A DNA stretch of 64,000 bases from the NCBI GenBank assembly GCA_964035545.1, contig OZ037766.1, positions 30,241,274-30,305,273 on the forward strand, given 5' to 3'. The stretch comes from Bugula neritina. Taxonomy: Eukaryota; Bryozoa; Gymnolaemata; Cheilostomatida; Bugulidae. Below, piece after piece: positions 21,600-34,978 of the stretch. The notes below the pieces were generated by a model. That model was not told where the DNA came from. It did no database searches and was given only the letters and a program-made list of their open reading frames with translations. A program made the translations under genes and the position numbers. Positions within the stretch are counted from its first letter, which is position 1, and each line of letters opens with the position of its first letter.

Positions 21600-23390
21600 A
21601 ACAAAATGTTTATATTTTAATATAGTCAAACCTTTTAAAAAGCTACGCTGCTACTTATGAACTAAGAAGTTGTGCTACCCACCTTGATATGCACTCAGCT
21701 CTAACACCAAGCAGGTGGTTATGATGCTTCTCCACAATAGCCAGGCTATCCAGCTGTCCGATTGTATGCATCTACGTAAAAATTATTGGCATATGGTGCA
21801 AGAAATGATTAAAAACCAGATAGGTGTGCTAGAATTTATACAGCATAATATAGAGTAAGGTAAAAGAGAACAGACCGTCAAGTGGTACAGCATAGAAACA
21901 ATTACTAGCTATTATATGCTTTATAGAAGTTGGCAAATTGTAGCCCACTAGATATGAACTTTAGTTAGCATTTTATTTTGGCTTTCAGCAACTGCTTTAA
22001 TCACTGATCTTGGTAAAACCAATATGTTTACAAATTAACACCTCCACTAGATAGGTATACAGGTCAAAATATTCCAATTGGTGACATACTAAAAGAAAAT
22101 GTATATTTATTCATTTTTAAAAGATTGCTAATAATTTATAAAACAGCGTCGAAATCACTAAAGTAACAGCGCAAATAAGTTTATTAAACAGCATTATAGG
22201 ATTGCCTATTACTAGTTTCATGATTTCTATTATTTTACTGGTTTCAAACATAATATAGGCTGAAAAAGCAATATTAGTTCTCTCACTTTTGCTAACTACA
22301 TTGCTTGGAAGGCCATCATAATTAGATTAGATCAAACAAATGTGTTGACAGGTAGACTGGAACAGGCCTAAAATTTGCAAGGTATAATTTAAATTTATCT
22401 GGCCTGAAATTGCTGAAACTGACAATACAATAATATGAGAAACGAGCAGGGTTTTTTATTAAAGCTAGCAAAAATAATTCCTCTACATATAATTAACATA
22501 CAGTCCATACATATAATATATTACTATGTCCAGGCAGCAGTGCTTGTTCTAGCCAAAAGAAAACTGATTTAATGGCTGATTTTAATGGCCAACAAGAAAT
22601 TTATGGCGCACAGTGGCATTGTCATATTTTTAATATTCAAAATTACAGTTCTAATCTATCAATCATTTTATCAATACTACTATACTATAATCTACTCCTG
22701 CTGCTGCTGCTGCTGGTTCTACCACTGCTACCATACTGTTGAGTAATGCAAGCTAAGTAATTTAAATTACAATTAAAAAAATTATCGGACTTTCTTTTCT
22801 ATTACCTGTCTAGTTTAGCATTTCTTTCATCATAGCTTGCCATATTAACTTGAAAATTCACAGGGTTTGAGTTAGACCTATGGAATATACTTACAAGTAG
22901 AATGAACCCACAGTTCTGCAATATATCATAAAAACATTCAAAATAAAACTATAGGAAAACCAAGTAAATGCTTCTAAGTATTAGCGCAAGTAAAGATGCT
23001 ATGCAATCTATCCAACATGCAGCCAAATGTCTCAAAATAGGCTTCAGAGTTATAAATATAAAATGTTTCCAAATCAAGGCTAGCAACACTTCTGTTGTTG
23101 TGATAGCAAATTTTGCTTAATAAAGTAAGGAAACCAGCTTCCCTTGCATGACTCAATTTCTATTAAAGAAAAATTATACTCTCCTATAATCGCTGAAACA
23201 CAGGCCTGTCACAAGTACATGAATGGTAAATTTAGATGTTTTCCTAAAACCATCATCAAAACAGTAAACACACTGCAAAATATTTATTTTTACTTTTTCT
23301 GCTCAAACATTTAAATGGGCTCTGCAGGATATGACAAATACCAAAATAATTCGGCTTTGTGAACTAGCAAATATGGACAAACAAACACCC
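21600..23390. other. Non-coding stretch
   Basis: No gene was seen. A short CTG run lies near 22690-22715. Confidence 0.4.
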
Positions 23391-23395
23391 TAATA

Positions 23396-23870
23396 TTCAC
23401 GCCAAAAGAAAAGTCTACGCAGTTGGTGTTCTCAGCATTCTTCCTTGTGAATCAAAAACATGGGCAACATGTGGACTGCAAGAATCAAAGCTCAGCACTT
23501 TTCATACCTGGAGTTTAAGATGCATGTTGAGTAAAATCTGGGAAGATAAAATGATAAATGAAGATGTATTTGAAATCACAGACCCGGATTCTCTTTCTTC
23601 AAAACTGAATTTCTTCTGTCTTCACTGGGCTGGTCAACATGCCAAAGTATCTCATCCGCCGCACTCGATTGCATGCATTAATATCAAAAGGAACTCATCC
23701 AGCTAGAAGAACTTATATCTAAGGTTTGAGGATGTCCTGAAACAAGAGCTTAAGGAATTTTACATAAAATCCAATCAATTTACCACCTCTCAAATGGAGG
23801 CAAAGCATTCTTGCAGGATGGGCATTCAACACTGGAAACAATATAAAGGGAGCTATGGCTAGATGTTCAA
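23396..23870 (+). mobile_element. Decayed non-LTR retrotransposon C-terminal fragment
   Basis: Conceptual translation gives a stretch around SKTWATCGLQESKLSTFHTW, RCMLSKIWEDK and LHWAGQHAK, then a tail resembling the WR...A region that ends many non-LTR retrotransposon proteins. Several stops and frameshifts are present. No active-site region was seen. Confidence 0.55.
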
Positions 23871-24790
23871 GACATGAATGCTAAGGGTGTCATGTATATG
23901 ATCACTGAGATATTTATGACAATCTCTCAATATACCTTAGCATATTAAATATGCTTGTAGTTATAGCTATTACTATAGTTGTTATATATGCTACTAACTA
24001 ACAAGCAATAACCGTATTACAAACATAGGTGAATAAGAAAAATAATTCAACAGTGGTGATATCAGTATAGGTATTATAATTTAGCAATTGGCATACAAAT
24101 TAAAAATGATGAATATAATGATGGTTAAAGTTATTAGATACCTAAACTTATACCTATATTAATTAAAACAGTGACTTGTTGAAAAATAAATAAATTAATA
24201 TTCATTAAAACTTTATTAAATTAAAAGATAATGTTGAAGTAAAATGAACAGTTAAAATTAATTTATTCACAATAATTTTAACTTTTTATGATCAACCTTA
24301 AAATAAAAACTCAAGTATTTGTAGCAAAGTTTTGAATAAAGTTGGATTTTGCAACGGTTTGAGATACTTTCACTAGCACTATGTGCATAACTGTATAAGT
24401 TTTATCATATTAATACAGTTACATACTCATACTCAAATATATAGTAACATTTTCAATAAATCAGGTATTGGTATTGAGATTGCGTTGGTCGAGATAACAT
24501 CATGGTTACTCACTTATGGTTGTATACTTTAGCTTATACTTTTAGTTACATGTACTACTGCCCTATTATTAAACTTAATCTTAGTCTGTCATCACTTAGA
24601 AAACATAGTTCAGTCTTGAGGCAAATCAGTTTGAGTGTCGTTAGTTTCATTACCACTAATCATTAGATTTAGTCAGTGTACTTAAAATTTATTGATCAAT
24701 ATTACCATCAAATTTAAGTGACTATTATTATGAATACTATATCTATCAAATATCAAAAACTGCAAGCTTAATAAGTATGATTAAGAAAAT
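23870..24790. other. Non-coding AT-rich stretch
   Basis: No supported gene. Confidence 0.4.
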
Positions 24791-24800
24791 CACAGCCAAC

Positions 24801-25136
24801 ATGGCGATGATTGAATTGTATGCTCGTGCTATTGAGATTCCTAACATAAAGGTTAACCTTACATAATGATTAGATAACAATCATATTCAATTTTTCATTA
24901 CTGTCATTTGTTAGGAAAAGCATCCAGTCATAATTACTCCTATGCTCCAACCAAATAATTGCTTAGCCCCATTTAACAAAAAACCTTTCCCATCAGGGGT
25001 TTCTCACAGGGATGCCAACTATAAACTTGCACAAGTTTTATTTAATAGTAAATTAATTTACTTATATAAAAATTATTACATTCACAGTGATACATTGATG
25101 GTCATAATGTTTTATATATCAATATCATCATTATGA
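24801..25136 (+). CDS. Possible two-exon hypothetical protein
   Basis: ATG at 24801 in a good context (CAACATGG) opens 17 codons ending at a GTTAAC donor (24852). An acceptor TTAG at 24911-24914 leads in the same phase into a 73-codon frame ending at 25136. The joined product is about 90 residues, starts MAMIELYARAIEIPNIK and has no signal peptide. The first ~60 residues look more protein-like than the low-complexity Tyr/Ile/Ser end. The 63-bp intron is much shorter than others in the window. I do not recognise it, and it could be chance. Confidence 0.25.
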
Positions 25137-25500
25137 TACAATTATCACTATTACTATATGATATCTTATCAATAAAATTTCATAAAGTTCATGAAAAACA
25201 TTAAATATAACAATTTAATTAAAACTAAATCACTGCCAAAGGGCAAGGTAAAGTCAAAATTAAATAAGCTATAGGGTGTAGGCTATAAGTGTAAGTATAA
25301 TTATCACTATAAAACTAAGTGACTGATGAGTTGGTACTTGGTAGAATAAACATAAAATGAACATAAACAATCATAAACTAAAACACCATTACATATATGA
25401 TTTATGACCCTTTGGTTTCTATTTTTAATTTTAGCTTTACCTTGTCTTTTGGCATTGGTTATAGTATTAGTTTAGGTTACACCACTATCAGTTACTATGA
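25137..25500. other. Non-coding AT-rich stretch
   Basis: No supported gene; it grades into the cryptic simple sequence that follows. Confidence 0.4.
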
Positions 25501-26420
25501 CTATGAGTATGAGTGAGTAGCCTTGCCCGTAGAACTAGGAGTAAGAGTAGATCACTAGAAGTAGAAGTATGGGTATCGGGGTGTGACTATAAGTATAACT
25601 CATAGTCATAGTATGATTATCTTACTGAAAGTGATACTCATAAACCTCAAGTGATAATCATAATGATACTCAGCATGACATGTAAGGTGTATGATAGTCA
25701 GTCTCGGTTATACAGAGTAGAATATCAAACTTTAAGTTTAACTGCTACTTTGAAGTAGGACTTAGACATCACCATTTATGGGTATGTCATGCCGTCATAG
25801 ACTATAGACATAGTATAAGGTTCTAATACTATAAGTATAACTATTACTACTATAAGTATAAGTCTTTAAGTTTAAGTATAACTATATTTACTATTGATTA
25901 ATTTCGATTTGATACTATTACTATTACTATTAGTAATACTGTATTAGTATTAGTATTACACTTTACAGTATTACTATTAGTATTAGTTGATCCCATACTG
26001 ATAGTGATACTCATACCACTACCATTATGATTATGATTAAGAGTACTACAGTGAGTTATACTCACAGCTATACTGATTACTAATTTAAGATCACTCTAAT
26101 CAGTAACTGTTATCACTAAGTATTAGTGGATTATTTATCATTTTATGATTTTATCATAGTCATAGTGAAACTGATTGAGTAATACTTATAGTTATAGCTA
26201 TATTCATATTGGTAGTGATACTGATAGTGATGCTGATAGACTTAGACTTAGAGTGTGAGTCAGAGTGAGAGCGATATTCATGTTTATAAATATGATTATA
26301 ACTAAGACTAAGAGTAAGAGCAAATGTAAAGTCTAATCGTGACATTATAACTATTACCATTAGTGCATTCGTATTACTATTAGTATTAGTATTACTAATT
26401 ATTAATCTATTTTCCAATAA
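25500..26420. repeat. Cryptically simple sequence (TAGTATTA/AGTGATACTCATA words)
   Basis: Nearly 1 kb is built from shuffled short words such as ACTATTACTATTAG, AGTATTAGTATTA, ATAGTGATACTGATA and GAGTAAGAGT. There is no fixed period and no convincing gene; the minus frame at 26160-26417 is Ser/Asn/Ile-rich and follows from the repeats. Confidence 0.65.
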
Positions 26421-26870
26421 TAACCATGCATATGCCCTAGCCTATAACTATAAGTTTGAGCACGCCTATGGTATTCAAAATTGAAATTGAATCTTTGGGT
26501 TATTTGACCAAAGGAGCCGCGGACTCAATTAGGCATTGGACCTTGGGGGCGATTCTAGTGTTCAAGTAGAACCGATATTCGGTCAAAACAGGTCTGGTCT
26601 ATCATGGTGGCCAGTAATTTATCTGCGCAAATTTACTCGACTCTTGTGTTCATAATAAACTCGGCCTGACTACTCCGCAAATGGGGCGATAATCATAAAT
26701 TTCATAATAATATATTATTAGAGACTAATTTAGTATGTATACACATGTCGGTAATTACAATCTAGTTCCATTCTTCAGGAAAACCCATTACGGATCAGGT
26801 TGGTACTATTGCTATTAGGTTGAGAATATTATTAGTAAAACAATCACAATGTGCTCATTTTTGATATAAA
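26421..26870. other. Non-coding stretch
   Basis: Slightly less AT-rich than its surroundings (26500-26690) but with no recognised gene. Confidence 0.4.
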
Positions 26871-26874
26871 TTAT

Positions 26875-26962
26875 TATTACTACTAGTACAGTAGTAGTAC
26901 TAGTAGTAGTAGTACTCTAGTTACTAGTACTAGTAGTAGTAGTACTAGTAGGCCCACTAGTA
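26875..26962. repeat. TAG/TAC trinucleotide tract
   Basis: TACTACTAGTACAGTAGTAG-type units, locally palindromic because CTAG and GTAC alternate. Confidence 0.75.
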
Positions 26963-27569
26963 GTTATGGTGTCTAATACCTTGATTGAGAACTGTGAAAA
27001 TCATTAGATTTAGTGATAACAGACTACCACTGTAAGTCTGTAAGTGCTTTAGTACTAGATGTACCACAAGTATCAATGCTTTAGGTTTTTATGGTGTTAA
27101 ATACTCATTTTTTACAGTGATTGTTATTTTATTGGTACGTGTTCTGTTACTTGTGAGTATTGTTACAATTCCAAATGAATAAGCCATTTTAAGTAAATAC
27201 TCTTATACGGTGTGAATATTGATATGAATTATATGTTTCACATTTACCGCTATAGTTTTATCAGTATGATATACATTTTTTTAATAATAATGATCATAAA
27301 ACATCATCATTAAAAGTGTAAAGTTTTACTCCACTTTTTGGGACCAGTTGCTGCTTCTGGTAGCATAGGTAGAGTCTTTGCTCATTTATCCTAACACACT
27401 AAGGTTTGAGTTTTATCTTTATTGCAACATCCAAAAACCTTTGCCGACCTTGTTCTTACAATCAACTATGAAACCTTGTGAGTCTATGCCTAGTAGATGC
27501 ATTACTGATAAATAACTAATAATATCTGCTTGTTATATGGGGAAGAATTTTTTGCATAGTAATTTTTCT

Positions 27570-27860
27570 CGTGTTTGTATTTTGATTTTTCTAATGTCAA
27601 TATACTTAAGAAATATCCTGGAAAGCATTTTTTGCCAGTTCATTTCTTCTCTTTATTTCTTGTTCATTTTAACCATGCAATATCAGTTATTAACTCTCCA
27701 AGGTATACTGTTTTAATTATTCGTTGCTCTGGTGTAGCATCTAGGATGGTGTTGATATTAAGTGTGGTGCAGACTTTTTGAAAATCATGGCTTTTGTTTT
27801 AAAACCTTTCTTATCCATATCACAAAGTTTTCTTGCTTGTTTACCGCAATGAGTCTTAAT
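27570..27860 (-). mobile_element. Decayed non-LTR retrotransposon reverse transcriptase fragment
   Basis: Minus-strand translation shows KKGFKTKAMIFKKS near 27800 and EIKRRNELAKNAFQDIS near 27650, which match the order seen after the catalytic domain of RTE/L1-type reverse transcriptases. Stops interrupt it. Related decayed sequence may extend to about 27300. Confidence 0.5.
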
Positions 27861-28292
27861 CTAAATAAAAAAGCAATATTTGATCAATTAAATTTTCAAT
27901 CTGAAATTGGTTTTCAAACTGCTTTTGCCATTTAGTGTTCTTTTGCTGATGCTATATTAATGTGATTTTAAAAGGGAGTTTGCTGCGTTATTAGATGTAC
28001 TTATAATATGGGTATTTAAGTTCAATGGGAATATAAATATCCTTTTCATTATTGAAATGTTCACAATGACAACTCTGTTCATATGAGCTGCTGACTACAA
28101 CTTAAAAGTTATCTGTTTGGAATGATTTTTATAGACTCTTGATAATGATTGCGTATGATTTACAATACAATACTATTTACCAACTATTGTTCGATGGTCA
28201 CATGTCTTGTTTTATTTTTTCATCTTTTTTGTTTTCAATATGAGCAAACAAATAAGAATTGTATGGGTACGTTAAATTATTATTTAATTTTT

Positions 28293-31200
28293 CAGAATAT
28301 TTCAGTTGGTGACCACTGTGGAGGAATTGAATGGAAAGCTGCAAAGACGGTTTCAGGCACTTATATGTAAGGCATTGGATATGGAGAGAGGGAGATCTGT
28401 GCTTATCCTTATATAATGCAAGTAAGTTAATTAATGTATTGCTGGCTTTTATTTATATGCATATAAAGTTTGTTTAGTGACTATTTGTGCTTGAAATTAT
28501 TTGCAAAATTTAATTTGTCCTCTGCTTATAAAAATCTATTCAGAACTTTTTGCCTGTAGAATCTTCAACGTTTTAATTATATTTTTTTGGAGTTTTAGAA
28601 ACAATTTCTTGGTACACAATCTGTTGCTACCAATGTAAGGTGACGGTACTTCTCTTGACTTCTAAAATGCAAGCAAAGCTTGTTTCCTCTCACGATTACT
28701 TTTTGAGTGTGATGTTCGCTAAGGCACACATTTGAACATGTCAGTTACTACACTTTAATAGATGTTTTAGTATTAGATATATTTTAGTTTTAGGTAACAT
28801 GAAATATTGAAAATAATGTATGCGAATCTGGTGAATGTTTAGACTTCAACTACCCCTATGCAAATGCAGGTTTAAACCATATAATCAAACTAAAAATCAA
28901 TTATTTTTCTTTATATTTGATTTCTAGTTTTTTAGGTGAGAACTTGTTTTGTTTTGTTAAAAATTGTGGTTGGAAAATATCCTTATTCACCAGGCCACAG
29001 CTGCAACATTTACACTGCATGTCATCGTGATTTATGATTGAAGGCTAAGTGCAGTGGTAGAGTGTGGCAAGGCATAGGTCTAAGTACTGAAGAGACCACG
29101 GAGCAGAAAAATATTTATATCTCAAGATGTGGCTTGATTACACAGCATATGAATTATGATGGTAACAAAATATATGCCTTTCAACTTTAAAGTTTTTTTA
29201 AGCTTGCATTAATCTTATTCAAGATAGTATCTGTCCAAGCATTTAACAGCACATTGTATAAGGTTTTGCAAATGTTATTTAACTTTGTTTACTACTTGTT
29301 TTTTGCTATTTTCAACAACTCGAACATGCCGCCAGTTTTTGTAATTTTCAAACAAGAAATTTCACAAACTCCATCAAATTGATTCAAATAGATGTTATAT
29401 GCACTATGCAGTTACAAAAGAATATTTTATTAACTAATTATGAGTCATAGTGTGTTGTAAAAATCTAAAACTTAACTATGTATTATTATGTCTCGTAAGA
29501 CTATTTTTCAAAAAATTCCAAAGGGTTTTATTTATATATAACTCAAAGCCTGAAAGTTTTTTTTTGTCCAAAGTTCTTATTGTGACAATTAAAAGTCGCA
29601 TCATAGTTTTTATTCTGTTGAATTACTTCATCACCCTTCGAAATTATTTCTTTCACTATGATTATTATAGTTGCTACCTATGATTACCTAATTCAACATA
29701 TATTCTTATTGTTATCAATTTTTTTTCATAACTGTCTTAATTCCATTTTCAAAAACGTATTTAAAAATGATATTAGCAAGTTGAATAGTTAGTTAAATGT
29801 GGCTTCAGATGCCATACGTGCATACATTGTCACTTTTTACATAGGCAATCATTGTATTTCCTAAATTAATTATTTCTTTTTAGTTTAAAATGAACTACTC
29901 GATGGCTGTTGTGGTGAAGCTGAAAAATGCTGACATAGAAGATGTAATGGAAAGACTTTGTTTTGCTTGTCCAGGTAAATCATTTGTACAAAATTAAAAG
30001 TCTATTATGATAACAGATGATCTAAAAATAAATTGCATATCTTAAGGCTTAGTGGTAATATAATATACTTTGAGCACAAATTTAAATGATTAAAAAGCCC
30101 TGCATTGCTTACCTAGTATATTATCTCTTTACACATATTAGAAAAAGAAGTCATCATAATTTTTTTACTACAGAACATAGTCAAATTATTACATTTACTT
30201 TTACATGAATAATCAGTTTCTCAGTTTTTTTCTTTATCTTCATGAACAAGCATTAACTTTGAAGACCTAAAAATAATGCACACAATTTTGAGGTATTTTT
30301 CTTCTTAAGTGTTTAAAATGTTTGACAGTTGGAAGAATATTTGGACATGATGTCAGTATGTTTCCTAGTTTTTCATATGGTTGAACTTGATTTTTGTCAT
30401 TCTCCTATACTCCTCAAGTGTGGAGTCCTGAATGTACACTTTTACTACGCTATTGTTCAGGGTTGTTTTAATTTTACTCTGTTACTTTACTATATTTTAA
30501 TCAACAAACCCCTAATTTATATTGATGGTATTTATGGTTATATTTTAGTCAAGCTGACCTAACACTTGTTCAGTTCAGGCTCATCAATGTATGTTTGGTT
30601 TAGAAAATTAAACTGCAATGTGAAGTATTCAGACTAGTTACTTAACTAAAAAATGCACTAAATGCAAGGAAATATTATGTTAATATTTGTTACCATAGTT
30701 CATTTCAAACTCATACATGTGATCAACAAAATACTTCATTTTGTTTTGCAGTGTAATCAAGATGAAATTATGAATGATGAAATTATGGATGGCAGCCAAT
30801 TTATTTTGACTATCAGACAAGGACTACAGTTTTTATGGTAATTTCAATTTTTGAATATATCTCTTATATTATACATAAAATGTTCACCTTCTGCTTTAAT
30901 TTGCAGCCAGGTTTTACTCATGGCTGCTGTATTCAAGTCACCTCATCACACAGCCAATCTACAAGACTGTCATAAAAGTTGCTATTATATTTTTTCACCA
31001 ATTAATTAAAAGAAATAGAACTTCGGCTTCACAAGTGGTGTCACTCTCATACTCATTGTTTTACTTAATTTTGCCATCCTCCTATTCTTCACTGTATTCT
31101 TTTAGGTCGCAGTGTTCTGCACTAATCTATGATCTCTTTTGATTTTTAACCCCCATGTTTAAATGTTTTGGTCTTGCTCCCTTTTTCTGGAGTTTCACAC

Positions 31201-32211
31201 TGATGTAGCTGATTCCCTTCTTGTTTTATTGTTCTCTGCTGCATAGGTGCCCATATTATTCCAGCCTTCTCTTTCCCACAAATATAGTTACTGCATTTAC
31301 TGCCGCCCTGTCTCAGATCCCTTCATTTCTGGGAACGAAGCAATATTCCGAAGGCCCATTGCTCCGAAGGTCCATTAGTCCGAAAATTAGTACACACAGG
31401 CATCCTCACTGAGAATATCATTAATATCACTCACAATTCAGTTTAAGTTCTTGCTATATTATTGATCTGTGGGTGGCATGCGTGTTGCCTATTTGTGATT
31501 GTTTAGCCTGAGATTACACTATGATCAATAAGGGCTGTATCGTTTATCAACATTCCATTATGGCTGCTCCATAAACAAAGTACACACCAAGCTATTCATT
31601 AGCCTGTCACCTCGCAAGCCTGTAATTAATAATGTACCGTACGCATAATCATGTTGATAGATGATGTAGCAAGTAGGCAACACACATGCCACCCACAGAG
31701 CAATAACATAGCTAGAACTTAAACTGAATTGTGAGTGAAATTAATGATATTCTCATTGAGGATGCCTGTGTGTACTAATTTTCGGACTAATGGACCTTCG
31801 GAGCAGTGGGCATTCAGAATATTGACTAGTTACCCTCATTGCTTATGTAGCACAACTCATCTCCATGAAACCTAATTGATCCTCTAGGTACTAAGAACTA
31901 GGGGCTGTCTGCAGTCATAATTTATTGCCAAAAGACATTGTCAGTCAAATGCACATTTTATATCAGCATTTTCAATTTTGTTGGCGTCTTCTTGATGGAG
32001 CCTTACCCTATTTCTTTTTCTACCCCTGTTTTGCATACTCTGTTGCTATGTGTCACTTCAATGAAACCATCGCCTCAACTTATTTAGTTTGACTGTTGAA
32101 ATATATTTTGCTTTTACAGGTCTAAAAGAAAGTGGCCATTTGAGTTTAAGTGCAGCTTCACTATTGACAAGAACATCTACGTTAGAGAAGAAAAGCATCT
32201 AGCTATATAAT
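28293..32211 (+). other. Possible spliced transcript (coding status unclear)
   Basis: Several open segments have plausible splice borders: 28293-28421; about 29042-29160 (frame AKCSGRVWQGIG...MNYD); 29884-29974 (starts MNYSMAVVVKLKNADIEDVM, donor GTAAATC); 30752-30837; and 32120-32211 (ends REEKHLAI then TAA). The last two join in phase at a Trp codon and read well. Not all junctions keep a frame (joining 29974 to 30752 gives a stop). I could not assemble one protein and recognise no domain. It may be a lncRNA or a gene with missed exons. A foldback element lies in the last intron. Confidence 0.25.
31341..31824. mobile_element. Foldback/MITE element with ~150-bp terminal inverted repeats
   Basis: 31341-31490 and 31670-31824 are inverted copies at high identity (ends CAATATTCYGAAKGCCCA, then GCTCCGAAGGTCCATTAGTC), around a ~180-bp spacer. 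There is no coding capacity. The tandem CCGAAGG / CCGAA words in each arm are distinctive. No clear target duplication was seen. Confidence 0.8.
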
Positions 32212-32264
32212 CAAGATGATTTGCATCCTGATTGTTACGATACCGCATGGTTCTGTTGTCATAC

Positions 32265-32360
32265 TATTGTTCTTTCATACCTTTGTACTTTTTATTGTAA
32301 AGAGCTAGGCTTGAGCTCTGTAATAGGCAAGCCTACAATATATATTGACTGACAACAAAT
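32265..32360 (+). mobile_element. Non-LTR retrotransposon 3'-end-like sequence
   Basis: TTTATTGTAAAGAGCTAGGC, TGAGCTCTGTAATAGGC and a terminal ATTGACTGAC resemble the 3' UTR and short tandem tail of CR1/L2-like elements. Only ~90 bases are present. Confidence 0.4.
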
Positions 32361-32820
32361 ATGTCATCTCTCTCCCACATAATCGCAAGGAGTTACATTC
32401 TAGTATTGGTTCTAAAAACTCACACCTTAGTAATTAGATGCATAGCACAAAGTCTTAGCAATAGGGAGTATTGGTAAATTTTCCACATGAGTGGTGAGAA
32501 AATAACACTAACTTGAGACCTTTCTAAAACTCAACATTGCATTGCAAATAAGCTATACTTATTGTGCTTTATTCAGTGCTAGCTGGTATTTTTCAGACTG
32601 TTGGCCACAGCAAAGTATTTTGCCTTTTTTTGTACACATAGCCTAATGGTTGATTTAAGAAAATTGGAAGCTGCAGCCTACATGCACTGCAATTCATCAT
32701 TCTCATTCCGAAATGGATTTCTCATCACCTCATGGAACTAATTACATAACGAAGGAAACCACAACTGATGAGTTACTGCAACTACAAATTCACAAAATGC
32801 TCAGTCATAGAAGCGAAGTA

Positions 32821-32983
32821 CACTGCGTTTCCATTATCGCATTATGCGAATGGATTTTTTCATTCGGCTAATGGGAACTAAGTTACATCCGATGAAACGC
32901 AACTATAAGTTAATGCAAACCACAAACCGCAAATAATCCGTACAGAATTCATTCGCATTATGCGAAGTCATGGAAACGCAGTG
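32821..32983. mobile_element. 163-bp MITE with CACTGCGTTTCCAT termini
   Basis: The terminal inverted repeats are about 33 bp: CACTGCGTTTCCAT at the left and ATGGAAACGCAGTG at the right. Each is followed inward by GCATTATGCGAATG and its complement. A TA flanks the left end and ATA the right, consistent with a short target duplication. A more diverged relative may lie near 54620-54740. Confidence 0.75.
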
Positions 32984-32989
32984 ATAAAG

Positions 32990-34960
32990 AAGTCAATGTC
33001 AGCCCTGGTGAATATTTACCTAAAAGGCAACAAACAAATTTTACTGCACCATTTCAACAAGTTAAGATATAAAACGCCTATTCTTTTAATTTGATTGTTC
33101 AGCTTGATTTTATTTTTAGATTGTACCAGCTGGTGCAATAAAAATATATTTGGAAAGGCTTCAGTTTTATAGAGGAAAAGCAGTGAAATAACTTTCGTTT
33201 TACCATGCACCCCTAATCAACGCTCTTGTAGTTTAAGAGCTTAGGTTAATAAAGTTTCTCAGCTAATTAATCCCACCTGCACACATTTTTACACATAATT
33301 ATCAGTCGTCTCAGCACCATGCAATAGTTAGATTAAAAGGGTCATTTATTGACAATTAAAAGCCATAGTTAGCAGAGTAGTTAAAAGCCTTTTTTCAATA
33401 ATAAGTTTTTGGTTGCATTTTTCAAGTTATTCTTTCATTGTAAATTAAGATAAAAACAAAAACTGCAGGGCTTACCTACAGCCAAGTAGAGAAATTATAT
33501 TCAATATGCTGTCAAAGGCAAACAAACTATATGAACTATTATAATATGATATTAACTATGCACATGTGCTATGCTTCTATTTATTTTTGAATTGTGGCTC
33601 AGATATGCTAAATACTCGAACTGCGGTTACTTCTTTTTCTGTTCAGCTGTATAAGTCAATAGGTAGTATTTTAGGATTGAAGTTTTTTCTTAAATAGAAT
33701 TTCTATAGGGTAGTCTTTAGTATAAATTCTTTGTCTGCTAAAATCTATGAGCAAAATAATATTTATAGTACTCTGTTTTGAAAGAATAGCACACCATTTG
33801 GTACAGGAATTTGGCCCCTATAAAAATGCAAGTGTTGGTGATGGAAGTAGTAAACGAATTGCTACTGCAAGTGTAGAGTAGTGTGACTTTCAGCCATGAC
33901 AGAACGTACTTCAGAGCATAATGACATAGCATAACGTCAATAGTTGTGCATTACACGGTTTAGTTGCCTGCTGGCCCGTTTGTAACACATTCTGTTAGTG
34001 CAAATAAGTGGTAATCCAGTAGGCCTAATGGAACTGCATTCGTGAACTATTTATAGTTAACATATTATGTCAACCACAATATCATTACCCTTTGACCATC
34101 TTTGTTTTCCATATGCCTATTGTGAACTGCATAATGTTAGCCAACATGTTTTGTAAGCTTATCAGTTTAGCTATAGCTATATAAATGCTTGTAAGCTTGC
34201 TCGCACCTGGCAATACCATGGTAGGCCAACTGCTAGGACCATGACTAGTGCAGCCACAATTAATATAACCAACCAGCTTTCACTGTAGTGTGGCCATATG
34301 TTTGGCTTTGTTAATATTTTGTCAGAGTGCAAGTCTCAACTGATGCCATAAATTGCAATGTGAAAACTATCATGAATCAAGTAATATGTTGGTAAAGATA
34401 TGCAAAAATGTATAACAAGTCACAAAGTTATCTCAAAACAATCAGGGTTTCAAATTTCATCACTGATGGCCATAGCTCAAGCAAGTTGAATATCATTGCA
34501 ACAAAAAGGAAGCAACTTATTTTCTCCAAAAAATTTGTTATTGTAAAAATAAGTAAAACTAATTTAATTTTTAAAATTTACCTCTAATATTAGTTTAGAT
34601 CTTTTCATGATTTGCGGACGTAAACCTAAAATTAAGGCTGCATGCATGTTTTCTCAAACCAAAGTGTGTTTACCTATAAAAGATAATTTGACTTGTCAAT
34701 CTATTACCTAGGTCCTAGTACATCAGTGTATATTTATATACCATAGCTCTGACCGCTGGCTGTGCCTTAGTAATAATATACAAACTACAGTTTATTTTTA
34801 ACCGTTGGTTTATTTAATCAAGATACCTTTGCAAGTAGCAACAGAGTCATAGGCCAATTTTAAAACAAGATGGCAATCCACTGCTAGTAAACACCCTGAT
34901 GGAATATAACCCACTCATTTTTCTAGCTGTTGTTTATATCATTATAGTATAATCCCTTAT
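32990..34960. other. Non-coding stretch
   Basis: No gene was supported; the minus-strand frames at 33016-33210 and 33738-33932 are short and unsupported. Confidence 0.4.
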
Positions 34961-34978
34961 GTATTGGCATTCTTCCTA

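Noticed and set aside
21200-21601. Thr/Ala-rich 133-codon frame as another mucin-like family member
   Set aside because: No signal peptide, no cysteines, and the composition follows from an ACT/GCT tract. It does not align with the family exons.
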